A DNA stretch of 64,000 nucleotides, from positions 62,001 through 126,000 of the IMG/VR virus record IMGVR_UViG_3300006033_000016. One strand, given 5' to 3'. The DNA comes from a virus. The notes under the pieces are model-generated. The model did no database searches. It worked only from the letters and a program-made list of their open reading frames with translations, and was not told the DNA's origin. Positions 1 through 6,676 of this stretch are shown one piece after another. Each line of letters begins with the position of its first letter. Position 1 is the stretch's first letter. The translations under genes were made by a program, and so were the position numbers.

Positions 1-79
1 CACCACAGGCCGAGCAAGAACGCTCAACGCCAGCGCAGGACACTAACCCCAAAAGAATCAAACGCAAAATCCAACGCAT
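1..79 (-). CDS. Putative lipoprotein, N-terminal fragment (runs off the left edge)
   Basis: Only the first 26 codons lie in the window. They read as a short basic start, a run of hydrophobic residues and an LVSC lipobox followed by Cys-rich sequence, which is what a lipoprotein signal peptide looks like. The start ATG lies just past the stop codon of the upstream gene (stop at 81-83), with AGGTGATG before it as a possible ribosome binding site. The mature protein is outside the window, so no function can be given. Confidence 0.5.
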   Translation of the reverse strand, partial: MRWILRLILLGLVSCAGVERSCSACG

Positions 80-80
80 A

Positions 81-491
81 TCACATCACCTTGGGTTTGA
101 GTATCTCGTCTAACTCATGCTCGAAGCTAGGCCCCAAAACACAGATGGAGTAGTCTAGCAACGAAGTAGGTATCGAACTGTGTTTGTGATGCTGGGCTTC
201 GAAGTATATTCTCCAAAACTCTTTTTCGTCGTCTACGAAAACAAACTCTTGGCGTCTATAACCCACCAGCCATATGTGTAGAGGAGAGTTTGCCGAAAAC
301 TCAGCTGACACAGAAAGGTAGTCAGGAGGACACGGACCATCTTCAGATGAGGAAACAACAAACTCTGTTTGCATGAACCCCAGAATGGAACTAATGCTTG
401 CTCTCGTACACTTCTCAAGAGACTCTGTAAGAGTTTCTCCTGAGGATTTTCGGATCACGAAAATCTGTTTGACCCTGCTGTGGTGTATCAT
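81..491 (-). CDS. Hypothetical protein, 136 aa
   Basis: An open frame in the same direction as the neighbouring genes, directly upstream of the lipoprotein fragment. The residue mix is ordinary for a soluble globular protein: no signal peptide, no membrane segment, no metal-binding motif. I do not recognise the family. It lies at the downstream end of the Gly/Cys/Leu tRNA cluster. Confidence 0.5.
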   Translation of the reverse strand: MIHHSRVKQIFVIRKSSGETLTESLEKCTRASISSILGFMQTEFVVSSSEDGPCPPDYLSVSAEFSANSPLHIWLVGYRRQEFVFVDDEKEFWRIYFEAQHHKHSSIPTSLLDYSICVLGPSFEHELDEILKPKVM

Positions 492-504
492 ATCACACCC
501 GATA

Positions 505-762
505 TTAGGAACGCATCTTTCGCATCTCGAAAGGAGAAGGAAACGGCTTTAGTTGAACGGGGCGGTGATCAACCGGAACCCGGAGCAGTTTGTGGTTTCT
601 CCTCTGAGGAACCATATCAATAACTGGGCCTCTAGGAGCAGCTACAGCCCCACAGGAAGCACATGTGGGTGTAGGAGGAATTACGCTCCAATAAATAGTA
701 GGGACACAAACTGTACCACCGCAAAGGGAACAAGTGCCTATTACCTGTTGATTGTAATACAT
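505..762 (-). CDS. Small zinc-ribbon-like protein, 85 aa
   Basis: Two CxxC pairs (CSLC near residues 11-14 and CASC near 34-37) are spaced as in a zinc ribbon, followed by a basic, proline-rich tail. Such small ribbons usually bind nucleic acid or protein, but nothing here says which. An AG-rich stretch (agaagaaag) precedes the ATG at 762. The gene sits between the tRNA-Gly gene and the 136-aa unknown. Confidence 0.5.
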   Translation of the reverse strand: MYYNQQVIGTCSLCGGTVCVPTIYWSVIPPTPTCASCGAVAAPRGPVIDMVPQRRNHKLLRVPVDHRPVQLKPFPSPFEMRKMRS

Positions 763-795
763 ATCTTTCTTCTTTCTTCTAGGACGATCCTAGAT

Positions 796-871
796 TGGAG
801 CGGGCGATGGGGCTTGAACCCACAACATCCAGCTTGGAAGGCTGGCACTCTACCAATTGAGTTACACCCGC
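796..871 (-). tRNA. tRNA-Gly (anticodon TCC)
   Basis: Complete cloverleaf on the minus strand: acceptor GCGGGTG/CGCCCGC with one G-T pair, anticodon stem CCAGC/GCTGG, loop CTTCCAA, T-loop TTCAAGC. The 3' CCA is encoded. Confidence 0.95.
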
Positions 872-895
872 TTACTGTCTTTACATAACACTAGG

Positions 896-967
896 AGACG
901 CGAGAGGGATTCGAACCCCCGTCCATTAGATTTGCAATCTATGTCCTAACCACTCAGACATCGCGTC
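896..967 (-). tRNA. tRNA-Cys (anticodon GCA)
   Basis: Acceptor GACGCGA/TCGCGTC pairs perfectly. The anticodon region ATTGCAAAT is the usual Cys pattern and the T-arm carries TTCGAAT. The 27-43 pair is A-A, and after the discriminator the genome reads CC then T, so CCA is not fully encoded. Confidence 0.88.
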
Positions 968-976
968 AAAATTAGC

Positions 977-1175
977 GCCCCTGGGAAGACTCGAACTTCC
1001 ACCACCTAAACCAAAACCTAGAATTAGGAAACGCGCTTCCCTAGCGACCCTGGTCCTCAGTGCCATTCGGTGCCTCTGCAACCTTAAGGTTTCCCTGCTT
1101 TATAGGCAGGTGCTTAGATGCCATTTACGGCCCGGCTCCGTTTTTCCGGTGTTCTTCCTTTTGAACTTCAGGGGC
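977..1175 (-). ncRNA. Interrupted tRNA or tmRNA-like RNA, 199 nt
   Basis: On the minus strand it begins GCCCCTG, one base after the CCA of tRNA-Leu, and ends with a perfect T-arm (GGAAG, loop TTCGAGT, CTTCC) followed directly by CAGGGGC, which pairs with the first seven bases. A D-arm-like hairpin (GTTC, loop AAAAGGAA, GAAC) follows the 5' strand. About 120 nt with several hairpins sits between the two halves, including CCTGC/GCAGG with a TAA in its loop. It has a tmRNA-like outline but lacks the G3-U70 pair needed for alanine charging, and I found no convincing tag peptide. A tRNA with an insert is the alternative. No CCA follows the acceptor. Confidence 0.5.
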
Positions 1176-1176
1176 T

Positions 1177-1262
1177 TGGTAGGGATGGAGGGAGTCGAAC
1201 CCTCACGGCCTTTCGGCCACTGGATCCTTAGTCCAGTGCGTCTGCCATTCCGCCACATCCCT
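1177..1262 (-). tRNA. tRNA-Leu (anticodon AAG)
   Basis: Acceptor AGGGATG/CATCCCT, anticodon stem CTGGA/TCCAG with loop CTAAGGA, and a long variable arm (GGCC/GGCC hairpin) typical of class II tRNAs. CCA is encoded. AAG is an uncommon leucine anticodon in bacteria and phages. Confidence 0.92.
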
Positions 1263-1265
1263 ATT

Positions 1266-1727
1266 TCATGAAATCACGCCAAGGACTACGTACCCGCTCT
1301 TAGCTTTCATCCCGTTGCATACACTAAGAATGTACGTTCCTTTTCGCTGACACAGGTATATGTTACGAGCATCAGGAGCATAATAGCTGGTAGGTAAAGG
1401 AACAGCCCACACTTCCGGTGGGTCCCACGGTCCTCTTACAAAGAGAGCTTCTCTATCCGTCAGCAGGGACTTTCTAACCTTGAGACAATATTCTTTTTGT
1501 TCTTCCGCAGACACTTCTGATTTGGTTCTAACGGAGAGACTTCTTACATGAGCCTCTAGCGTAGAAAGCCGACTCTCTAAGAGGGAGATCTTCTGCTCTA
1601 GCGGACGTCTCTCATCTTCTCTCTGACGTCGCGCCTCTTCCTCTGCTTGCTTGCGTCTCTCATTTTCCGCCTTCGCAATTCTGCGAGAAAGAGCGAGTTC
1701 TTCTGTTCTCCGATCACGATCCATCAT
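1266..1727 (-). CDS. Coiled-coil protein, 153 aa, unknown function
   Basis: The start chosen is the ATG at 1727, which overlaps the stop codon of the preceding gene in an ATGA junction, a sign of translational coupling. Residues 1-60 are a charged helix rich in Arg, Glu and Lys with heptad spacing, hence a coiled coil. The C-terminal third looks globular, with a Pro/Tyr-rich segment. The frame stays open further upstream, but that would overlap the 115-aa gene completely. Function unknown. Confidence 0.5.
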   Translation of the reverse strand: MMDRDRRTEELALSRRIAKAENERRKQAEEEARRQREDERRPLEQKISLLESRLSTLEAHVRSLSVRTKSEVSAEEQKEYCLKVRKSLLTDREALFVRGPWDPPEVWAVPLPTSYYAPDARNIYLCQRKGTYILSVCNGMKAKSGYVVLGVIS

Positions 1728-2071
1728 CTCCGCTGCCCCCAGCGAGACCTGGCCCAGAGAAGAACACCCGCAAACTCTTTGATACGAGGATCGTTGTGTT
1801 GTAGGAGACAGCGCAACGTGTAGTCTATATCTTGTGTGGCTTCGTACAGCTTGTAGAACTCTGCCCGAACAGCAGACACAAATTCTTGGTCTATGTTCTG
1901 CGCAGTGGATAGAATGTTCCACCCAGACTCTTTTCCGTCAAGAATCAAAATAGAACAAGAAATGATAATACTTCTCTGCTGAACGCCCAGCAAGGGCTTA
2001 GCTTGTGCCTCATGTCTGCTGATAGAGGCAGCCATGCGTCTACGAAATGGGTGGTTTGAGGCTCTAGACAT
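1724..2071 (-). CDS. Hypothetical protein, 115 aa
   Basis: Sits between tRNA-His and the coiled-coil gene, and overlaps the latter by an ATGA junction, so the pair is probably translated together. The N-terminus is basic (RRR at residues 10-12); the rest looks helical. No known motif. Confidence 0.45.
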   Translation of the reverse strand: MSRASNHPFRRRMAASISRHEAQAKPLLGVQQRSIIISCSILILDGKESGWNILSTAQNIDQEFVSAVRAEFYKLYEATQDIDYTLRCLLQHNDPRIKEFAGVLLWARSRWGQRR

Positions 2072-2085
2072 AAAACTGGCTTTCT

Positions 2086-2163
2086 TGGGGCGACCGGGGA
2101 GATTCGAACTCGCCGACCTTCAGGGCCACAACCTGACGCTCTAACCTACTGAGCTACGGTCGC
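2086..2163 (-). tRNA. tRNA-His (anticodon GTG)
   Basis: Acceptor GCGACCG/CGGTCGC, anticodon stem TCAGG/CCTGA, loop TTGTGGC, T-loop TTCGAAT. The discriminator is C, as expected for His, followed by an encoded CCA. Confidence 0.94.
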
Positions 2164-2170
2164 ATTTGGT

Positions 2171-2200
2171 TTGACAATAAGTGTACACTTATGTTACACT
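2171..2200 (+). promoter_or_regulatory. Sigma-70-like promoter with a palindromic operator in the spacer
   Basis: TTGACA at 2171-2176 is a perfect -35 box. TACACT at 2195-2200 (18 bp spacer) is a fair -10. The spacer at 2177-2192 is a perfect 16-nt palindrome, ATAAGTGTACACTTAT, placed where a dimeric repressor would block polymerase. It faces the only plus-strand gene in the window, so that gene may be regulated separately from its neighbours. Confidence 0.6.
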
Positions 2201-2206
2201 AGAGTA

Positions 2207-2884
2207 GTGAGGTGGGTACTCCTAATATTACCTATCTTTTTTCTTGGGTGTATTGCCCAAAGGTGCGTAGGGTACACTTTACCCAACTATCTTGGGCCAC
2301 ACAGAAGCGAAATGAGCCTAGGAGTATGTCACACCCCAAATTGGTGGAATAGGGATAGTTTCCCCTTACAGATATTCATACAGGCAAACATGCCTGATAA
2401 TTACGTCGTCAGCATTGATAAGGCCGTAACACGTTGGAATAACGCTCTAGGAAGAGAGTTTTTGGTTATTAACCGAGAAGTATTCCCTGCTCCTCTCCCG
2501 ATAGAACGTGGAGTAATACACTTCAGCTACGCAGATTTAGAGGATGCCAGCGAAGATTACAGAAAACTAGGAGAGGCCAGACGAAACGTATCACGAAGTA
2601 CGGGAGAAGTACGGAGTGTACTAATCACACTAGATGTAGACATCTCTGAGAGATATATGGTGTCGACTGTAGTGCATGAATTAGGTCATGCCTTGGGCCT
2701 GCGCCATGACGAGTCATCTCCAAGAAGTATCATGTATCCAACAATGTGGGACAGGAATCAAATCATCTTTGAGGAAGATGTTGAGGCAGTTCGTGCGCAA
2801 CTACCAATAGAGGAACTGGAAGAGATAAGAGTAGAAGTGGACCTCACTTTGGCATGCTACGAGCAGGATTTCCTACTACAATAA
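2207..2884 (+). CDS. Matrixin-like zinc metalloprotease, probable lipoprotein
   Basis: The motif HELGHALGLRHD contains the zinc-binding HExxHxxGxxH signature of metzincins, followed by a SIM met-turn, which places it with the matrixins. The frame is open from TTG at 2171, but that codon is part of the -35 box, so GTG at 2207 is preferred. It gives a basic start, a hydrophobic stretch and an FFLGC lipobox. This GTG lies about where transcription should begin, so the mRNA may be leaderless. It is the only plus-strand gene, set among minus-strand tRNAs. Its substrate is unknown; a lipid-anchored protease would act at the cell surface. Confidence 0.8.
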   Translation: MRWVLLILPIFFLGCIAQRCVGYTLPNYLGPHRSEMSLGVCHTPNWWNRDSFPLQIFIQANMPDNYVVSIDKAVTRWNNALGREFLVINREVFPAPLPIERGVIHFSYADLEDASEDYRKLGEARRNVSRSTGEVRSVLITLDVDISERYMVSTVVHELGHALGLRHDESSPRSIMYPTMWDRNQIIFEEDVEAVRAQLPIEELEEIRVEVDLTLACYEQDFLLQ

Positions 2885-2990
2885 TAGGGGCTACGTTTGC
2901 TTGTACGATCCACTGCTTGGCTCCTTGATTCCCAAGAAGGGCACACCGAGCCAAGCAGACTACCTCAAAAGTAGTTAACCTTCTACTCAT
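2844..2990 (-). CDS. Small hypothetical protein, 48 aa
   Basis: Starts at the ATG at 2990, which is preceded by GGAGTGA at good spacing, a clear ribosome binding site. The frame also extends upstream, but into the tRNA-Tyr gene. The last 40 bases overlap, on the opposite strand, the end of the matrixin gene. The C-terminal half is hydrophobic. No family recognised. Confidence 0.35.
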   Translation of the reverse strand: MSRRLTTFEVVCLARCALLGNQGAKQWIVQANVAPIIVVGNPARSMPK

Positions 2991-3003
2991 ATTCACTCCA
3001 GGG

Positions 3004-3087
3004 TGGGGTATGATGGAATCGAACCACATAGCACAACGGCACTTGGTTTACAGCCAAGGGGTCGTCCCAGCGACCTACTCACACCCC
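3004..3087 (-). tRNA. tRNA-Tyr (anticodon GTA)
   Basis: Acceptor GGGGTGT/ATACCCC with one G-T pair, anticodon stem CTTGG/CCAAG, loop CTGTAAA, a long variable arm as in bacterial tRNA-Tyr, T-loop TTCGATT. After the A discriminator the genome reads CCC rather than CCA. Confidence 0.92.
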
Positions 3088-3094
3088 TGAAGAG

Positions 3095-3242
3095 GCAAAA
3101 GCACAACAAGAAACACTCTTACACCCTAGTGTATCGGTCAGGGCACCCGACCTCTGGAAGGATCAGTCCCAGCGTGCATATGCGGTGTCAGCCGCTTGCC
3201 CTCATTCTTGCGTAGCACACTGACATGTGCCTGTGCTTTTGC
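3095..3242 (-). ncRNA. Candidate structured RNA between tRNA-Asp and tRNA-Tyr, 148 nt
   Basis: The ends form an 11-bp perfect helix (GCAAAAGCACA with TGTGCTTTTGC). Internal hairpins include GGTCGGG/CCTGACC and GCGG/CCGC. The 5' end abuts tRNA-Asp and the 3' end lies 7 nt before tRNA-Tyr, so it could be released by the cuts that mature the two tRNAs. There is no open frame of note and no T-arm. I do not recognise an RNA family. Confidence 0.35.
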
Positions 3243-3244
3243 GG

Positions 3245-3319
3245 CGGGAATAGTGGGATTTGAACCCACGGTCTTCGCTGTGACAGAGCGACGTCCACTC
3301 CAGGCTGGACCGTATCCCC
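3245..3319 (-). tRNA. tRNA-Asp (anticodon GTC)
   Basis: Acceptor GGGGATA/TATTCCC, anticodon stem TCGCT/AGCGA, loop CTGTCAC, T-loop TTCAAAT, G discriminator as usual for Asp. The genome continues CC then G, so CCA is incomplete. Confidence 0.92.
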
Positions 3320-3324
3320 AAATA

Positions 3325-3412
3325 GGTGACAGAGAATTGAACAATCTATCCTCCTTACCTTCACAAGGAAGGCAGTGGAGACGAGCACCTTGTTGCCTTG
3401 GTTGCCCTCACT
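3325..3412 (-). other. Possible decayed tRNA
   Basis: Lies directly upstream of tRNA-Asp. The ends pair with one mismatch (GTGAGGG/CTGTCAC), a D-arm-like ACC/GGT hairpin follows, and a long hairpin (CCTT/AAGG) could be a variable arm. The T-arm has only three pairs and no anticodon arm forms. The rest of the gap up to the HNH gene at 3482 shows nothing further. Confidence 0.2.
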
Positions 3413-3481
3413 AGCCCTCTCAGGGAGAGGACATCGCTACCTTAGGATCTTTATGTAGATCGTTCAGCATTCACCTAAAAA

Positions 3482-3967
3482 TCAGCTACATGGCTCCGGA
3501 GGTGTTTTCTTCTTAAGTCTGTACCTGGCCGCTGCCTCTTTATGATACAACTTACACAGGGTGCACCTACATTTATGTAGGTTGTATCCGCTACTAGTTC
3601 CATGATGGAACCCCTCTATACGAGGTGACCTAGTTTCTAGGGAGTGAACCTTACGCCGAAGGTCGTCCTCCGAAAGAAGAATAGGAGAAGGACACTCTAC
3701 ACCTGGTATATTGTGAATCTCACGGTGACAATTAGCACACAATAGAACAGTCTTGCTCACTTCTTCTGCGATCGAGGAAAAGCTTCTGAACAAACCCTTG
3801 TAGGACAGACCGAAGTCCTTGTCGCTTCCAGGGTGATGGAACTCCAAGGCAGCACTACATTTGTCATAGCCACAAATACGACACCGACCTCCAGCCAGCT
3901 TTACAATAGCTTTCTTTAGCCGTGAACGTCGTTCTCTAACGTAGATAGCATGTTCTCTTTTATTCAT
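3482..3967 (-). CDS. HNH endonuclease, 161 aa
   Basis: Residues about 30-85 carry the HNH/beta-beta-alpha-metal fold: CRIC zinc pair, EFHH catalytic motif, then CANCH. A second CxC..C cluster near residue 133 probably binds another zinc. Proteins of this type in tRNA arrays are usually free-standing homing endonucleases. The N-terminus is basic, fit for DNA binding. A hairpin just before the ATG may limit its translation. Target unknown. Confidence 0.85.
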   Translation of the reverse strand: MNKREHAIYVRERRSRLKKAIVKLAGGRCRICGYDKCSAALEFHHPGSDKDFGLSYKGLFRSFSSIAEEVSKTVLLCANCHREIHNIPGVECPSPILLSEDDLRRKVHSLETRSPRIEGFHHGTSSGYNLHKCRCTLCKLYHKEAAARYRLKKKTPPEPCS

Positions 3968-3993
3968 AGCACTATTTTACATTGAATAGTGCT
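3968..3993 (-). promoter_or_regulatory. Hairpin immediately before the HNH start codon
   Basis: AGCACTATT and AATAGTGCT form a 9-bp stem with an 8-nt loop that ends right at the ATG of the HNH gene. It would cover the place where ribosomes bind, as in several phage homing endonuclease genes that are kept silent early on. No good Shine-Dalgarno sequence is otherwise present. Confidence 0.5.
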
Positions 3994-4014
3994 TTAATCT
4001 AACACTAAGCTACG

Positions 4015-4089
4015 TGGCTCCGGGGGTAGGATTCGAACCTACGACCAATCGGTTAACAGCCGACCGCGCTACCGCTGCGCCACCCCGGA
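4015..4089 (-). tRNA. tRNA-Asn (anticodon GTT)
   Basis: Acceptor TCCGGGG/CCCCGGA, anticodon loop CTGTTAA in a GTCGG/CCGAT stem, T-loop TTCGAAT, encoded CCA. Confidence 0.95.
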
Positions 4090-4126
4090 AAATGCGACGA
4101 CAGAAAGGAAGAGTAGGGAACCATCC

Positions 4127-4391
4127 CGTTTTTCGCTGGAATCGAACCAGCGTTCGCTCTTTTGGTGCAATGTATACCCTTCAGCATTCGTCGCTAAAGT
4201 TGTCTTCATCATCCTATTCAGTTGTCAATCCCCTTCTATTCTGGGTAACAACTGACTGGGGAAGATCTTGTTACCTGCTGCTATCAATGCACCAATTGAG
4301 GAAGGAACTAAAATAGTTCCCTCCTCCAATATTAGCGTCTAGATGTATCAGCAAGCAACTCACCAGGTGGTTGTAGCATACACGAAAAACG
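4127..4391 (-). ncRNA. tRNA-like-ended structured RNA, 265 nt
   Basis: Fills the gene-free gap between the 128-aa zinc-finger gene and tRNA-Asn. The ends pair over 9 bp (CGTTTTTCG with CGAAAAACG), and the 3' strand is stacked directly on a perfect T-arm (GCTGG, loop TTCGATT, CCAGC), the same layout as the RNA at 977-1175. A D-arm-like hairpin (CAAC, loop with GG, GTTG) lies near the 5' end. Inside are GGTAACAA/TTGTTACC, a 12-bp hairpin around 4298-4326, and an 8-nt long-range match (TTGGTGCA with TGCACCAA). No CCA and no G3-U70 pair. Confidence 0.45.
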
Positions 4392-4393
4392 AG

Positions 4394-4780
4394 TCAAGGA
4401 AAAAGTTCAGGAAAGTGACGCCTTACCAAAAGAACGACAGCGTCACAGTCCTCTGCTCCTAACTCTCCCATGTGAATCTCGCGGCCCATCTGAGTAGACA
4501 GCCATTGGTAGGCGGCTGTACGCGACAACAGCCTACTTTTCCAGATCCTATCGAAAGCGTTATGAGCCTCTATCCTCTTTTTCTTGGTGAAAGAGTCTGC
4601 AGGAACTCCAAGGGGACGGCCATCCTTATGCGCCCCTATCCCACCATTACACCCCGAAGCCCACTTTGAACAGCCATAAAAAGGGCGATCAAATCGGCGG
4701 CTGTACTTTAGAGTGAGAACACCGGAGCAATCAGGCTCGGGACATGGGAAAGTAGGAGGTTCAGTGTTACTTGGAGGCAT
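4394..4780 (-). CDS. Zinc-finger protein with topoisomerase-type C4 ribbon, 128 aa
   Basis: Residues 13-45 match a topoisomerase-type C4 zinc ribbon (CPEPDC, then the YGCS and SGCNG region), a fold that binds single-stranded DNA. The remaining part is helical and resembles a small phage family with the same zinc finger. It overlaps the upstream gene by 14 nt. Probably a DNA-binding accessory protein; a precise role cannot be read from the sequence. Confidence 0.55.
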   Translation of the reverse strand: MPPSNTEPPTFPCPEPDCSGVLTLKYSRRFDRPFYGCSKWASGCNGGIGAHKDGRPLGVPADSFTKKKRIEAHNAFDRIWKSRLLSRTAAYQWLSTQMGREIHMGELGAEDCDAVVLLVRRHFPELFP

Positions 4781-5411
4781 CGACTACTTTGCGATACTGG
4801 CGTAGCGCAGAGTAAGGAGCGGGATCATGACTGAGAGGCAACATTTTTACGCGCTCAACTGTGGCACCTGAATCGTAAAGTGGCCTACCCAAATCTGTCA
4901 GCATATTGTAAGGCCTGTACTCAGGCTCGTATTCCTCGTCTTGCTCCTCTTCAGGAGTGCCCGTATCCTCTCTAATCTGCCATGGGTTTGCATTGATCGA
5001 GGTCCCGTACCAGGCCAGCCACCTAACCTTGTTTTCTTTCACAAGCTCCTCGATTCGGCTTGCTGCTAAGGGTAGGTGACAAACAATATTAGGCTCGGAG
5101 TATACTTCTGCAAACTTCCTCAGCGATTGAGCATAGATTTGCATGTCTTCGCCACCTTCAATGTAGTTTCCCTCGTCAGCCATCGCGAAGACATTGAGTT
5201 CAAATGGAGCCAGCTTACCAGAAGAATAGACCCACCGCATCAACTTCTCCCAGTCATCAAAACTGAACCCTGTGGCATTTATCTCCTTGGCGTACTTCTT
5301 CGCCAGAGCATTCCAGATCATTGGTTGGTTGCCCCAGGAATTTTTTAGCTGGAGAAAAGCGCCCATTTCCGGGTCAGCGTCCGAAGCTCCCATCAAATAA
5401 CTGCTACTCAT
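4767..5411 (-). CDS. Hypothetical protein, 214 aa
   Basis: A soluble-looking protein with an acidic linker near residues 150-165 (EEEQDEEYEPE). No signal peptide or known motif. It overlaps the zinc-finger gene downstream, suggesting the two are translated together. Confidence 0.55.
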   Translation of the reverse strand: MSSSYLMGASDADPEMGAFLQLKNSWGNQPMIWNALAKKYAKEINATGFSFDDWEKLMRWVYSSGKLAPFELNVFAMADEGNYIEGGEDMQIYAQSLRKFAEVYSEPNIVCHLPLAASRIEELVKENKVRWLAWYGTSINANPWQIREDTGTPEEEQDEEYEPEYRPYNMLTDLGRPLYDSGATVERVKMLPLSHDPAPYSALRQYRKVVDASK

Positions 5412-5451
5412 AAGATCCCTTCTGTTGATGCCACGCTATGTGTCATGAAAG

Positions 5452-6291
5452 TCAATCCGGATTTTCTTCTAACATCCAAGGTGGATTGACGTGTACGAAA
5501 GCAGAGGCGTTTTTGTGCCCTCCCCCGCCGAACTTTTCAGCCATCTTGGCAACGTCGAAAGACCCATTAGAGCGGAGTGAGTACTTAAACTTCCCATCAG
5601 GTCGACGATACCAAGCAACAGAGAAGAATTCAGGAGCGGCCAGCTGGTTCAACAGATCGCTCAAATTGATACCAGAAGCATTGACCACAGGAACATTGTC
5701 GAAGCCACAGAATCGAACAAAGGCAGTGTTACCCTTACATCCGTCAATCTGGATCTGATTAGCACGCTCAATGGCTCTACCTTCTAGGAGAATCGAGTCC
5801 ATATCGTGCTGAAGCCTGTGCGCCAAGTGAGACCACGCCTCAAAGTCATACAGGGGATAGCTACCAAGAGAGGCGCTCACAGTTCTAGAATGAGGAAGTT
5901 TCCACGCCCAAATGTCACGATCCTCTACGTACGAGACGATTAGGGGACGAGGAATGTCAGGATGGAAAAAGTCCCAAGCCATTCCAGCGCCAGATCGGTT
6001 CATGTCGAAAGTACAGTATTCATTATCCCCACACATATCCTGAGCAGATTTATGATGGTCCAGCACACGAAGCGTGCGAGAACGATGAGCCCATTCAACA
6101 ATCTTTGCGACAGGAGGGCAGAAATCCAAAAAATATACATCCTTTCCGTCCACAGGAAAGTCTAGTGCCTTTCCATGAATGGCAGGGAAATACTCCGCCT
6201 CATCACCGAACTTCTTCCATGCACTCCAGGCAGCCGTCCACCCGTCTGTGCACTCCCCGTGAAACACAATAATCGTTTTCTTAGTGGTCAT
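5452..6291 (-). CDS. DHH-family phosphoesterase (NrnA/DHHA1 type)
   Basis: With the start at the ATG at 6291 the protein has 279 residues. It shows the DHH core: HGECTDGW near residue 11, YFLDFCPP, DHHK near residue 77, and the C-terminal DHHA1 motif GGGGHKNAS that contacts the substrate phosphate. Family members cleave short RNA or DNA oligonucleotides or cyclic dinucleotides, so it may recycle small nucleotides from degraded host nucleic acid, or destroy a signalling nucleotide. The frame is open upstream, but that part overlaps the next gene and looks non-coding. Confidence 0.75.
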   Translation of the reverse strand: MTTKKTIIVFHGECTDGWTAAWSAWKKFGDEAEYFPAIHGKALDFPVDGKDVYFLDFCPPVAKIVEWAHRSRTLRVLDHHKSAQDMCGDNEYCTFDMNRSGAGMAWDFFHPDIPRPLIVSYVEDRDIWAWKLPHSRTVSASLGSYPLYDFEAWSHLAHRLQHDMDSILLEGRAIERANQIQIDGCKGNTAFVRFCGFDNVPVVNASGINLSDLLNQLAAPEFFSVAWYRRPDGKFKYSLRSNGSFDVAKMAEKFGGGGHKNASAFVHVNPPWMLEENPD

Positions 6292-6329
6292 AATATCCGA
6301 TCTGCGGGGACGCAACGTTCTCCACCCGC

Positions 6330-6578
6330 TCAACTGCGTGGTGCTTTGTTCCGCCACTCTGAGGGATCCTCTCCCTGACGCCATGCTTTGCGCTCCTTGC
6401 GAAAGAGGTAGGCATAGCCACGCCTTTCGTGCCCGGCGCGGTGTATAGGTGGTTGATAGAATGTTTGTGTGGTGGGGTCCCGGTGCGGAGCCGGGAGCCC
6501 GAAGACACGTACGCCCGGCTCAGGGATACCAGCAGCGTACGCCCACTCTGCCCACGTCAGCCCTTCGGGGTTAGTCAT
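6330..6578 (-). CDS. Small conserved phage-type protein, 82 aa
   Basis: The ATG at 6578 follows GGAGGA at ideal spacing, the strongest ribosome binding site in this stretch, so it is chosen over the upstream ATG at 6665. The protein has a LTWAEWAYAAG start and a WRQGEDPSEW end, a pattern I associate with small phage proteins of unknown function. Probably helical. Confidence 0.6.
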   Translation of the reverse strand: MTNPEGLTWAEWAYAAGIPEPGVRVFGLPAPHRDPTTQTFYQPPIHRAGHERRGYAYLFRKERKAWRQGEDPSEWRNKAPRS

Positions 6579-6676
6579 TCGAATCCTCCGGCAGCTTGAT
6601 GAGTTCTCCTGGTATCCTGCGGTTGCCTGAGAACTTGAAGACGTGGTGTGTCGTTCAGCAGTCATGCTATGATCTT

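Noticed and set aside
977-1175. Group I intron in the 199-nt RNA
   Set aside because: The insert of about 120 nt is too short for a group I intron and lacks recognisable P, Q, R and S core elements.
3325-3412. Functional tRNA upstream of tRNA-Asp
   Set aside because: T-arm has three pairs, no anticodon arm forms and the acceptor has a mismatch; listed only as a possible decayed tRNA.
6281-6508. 75-codon minus-strand frame
   Set aside because: Overlaps the 82-aa gene, which has a far better ribosome binding site and family-like sequence.
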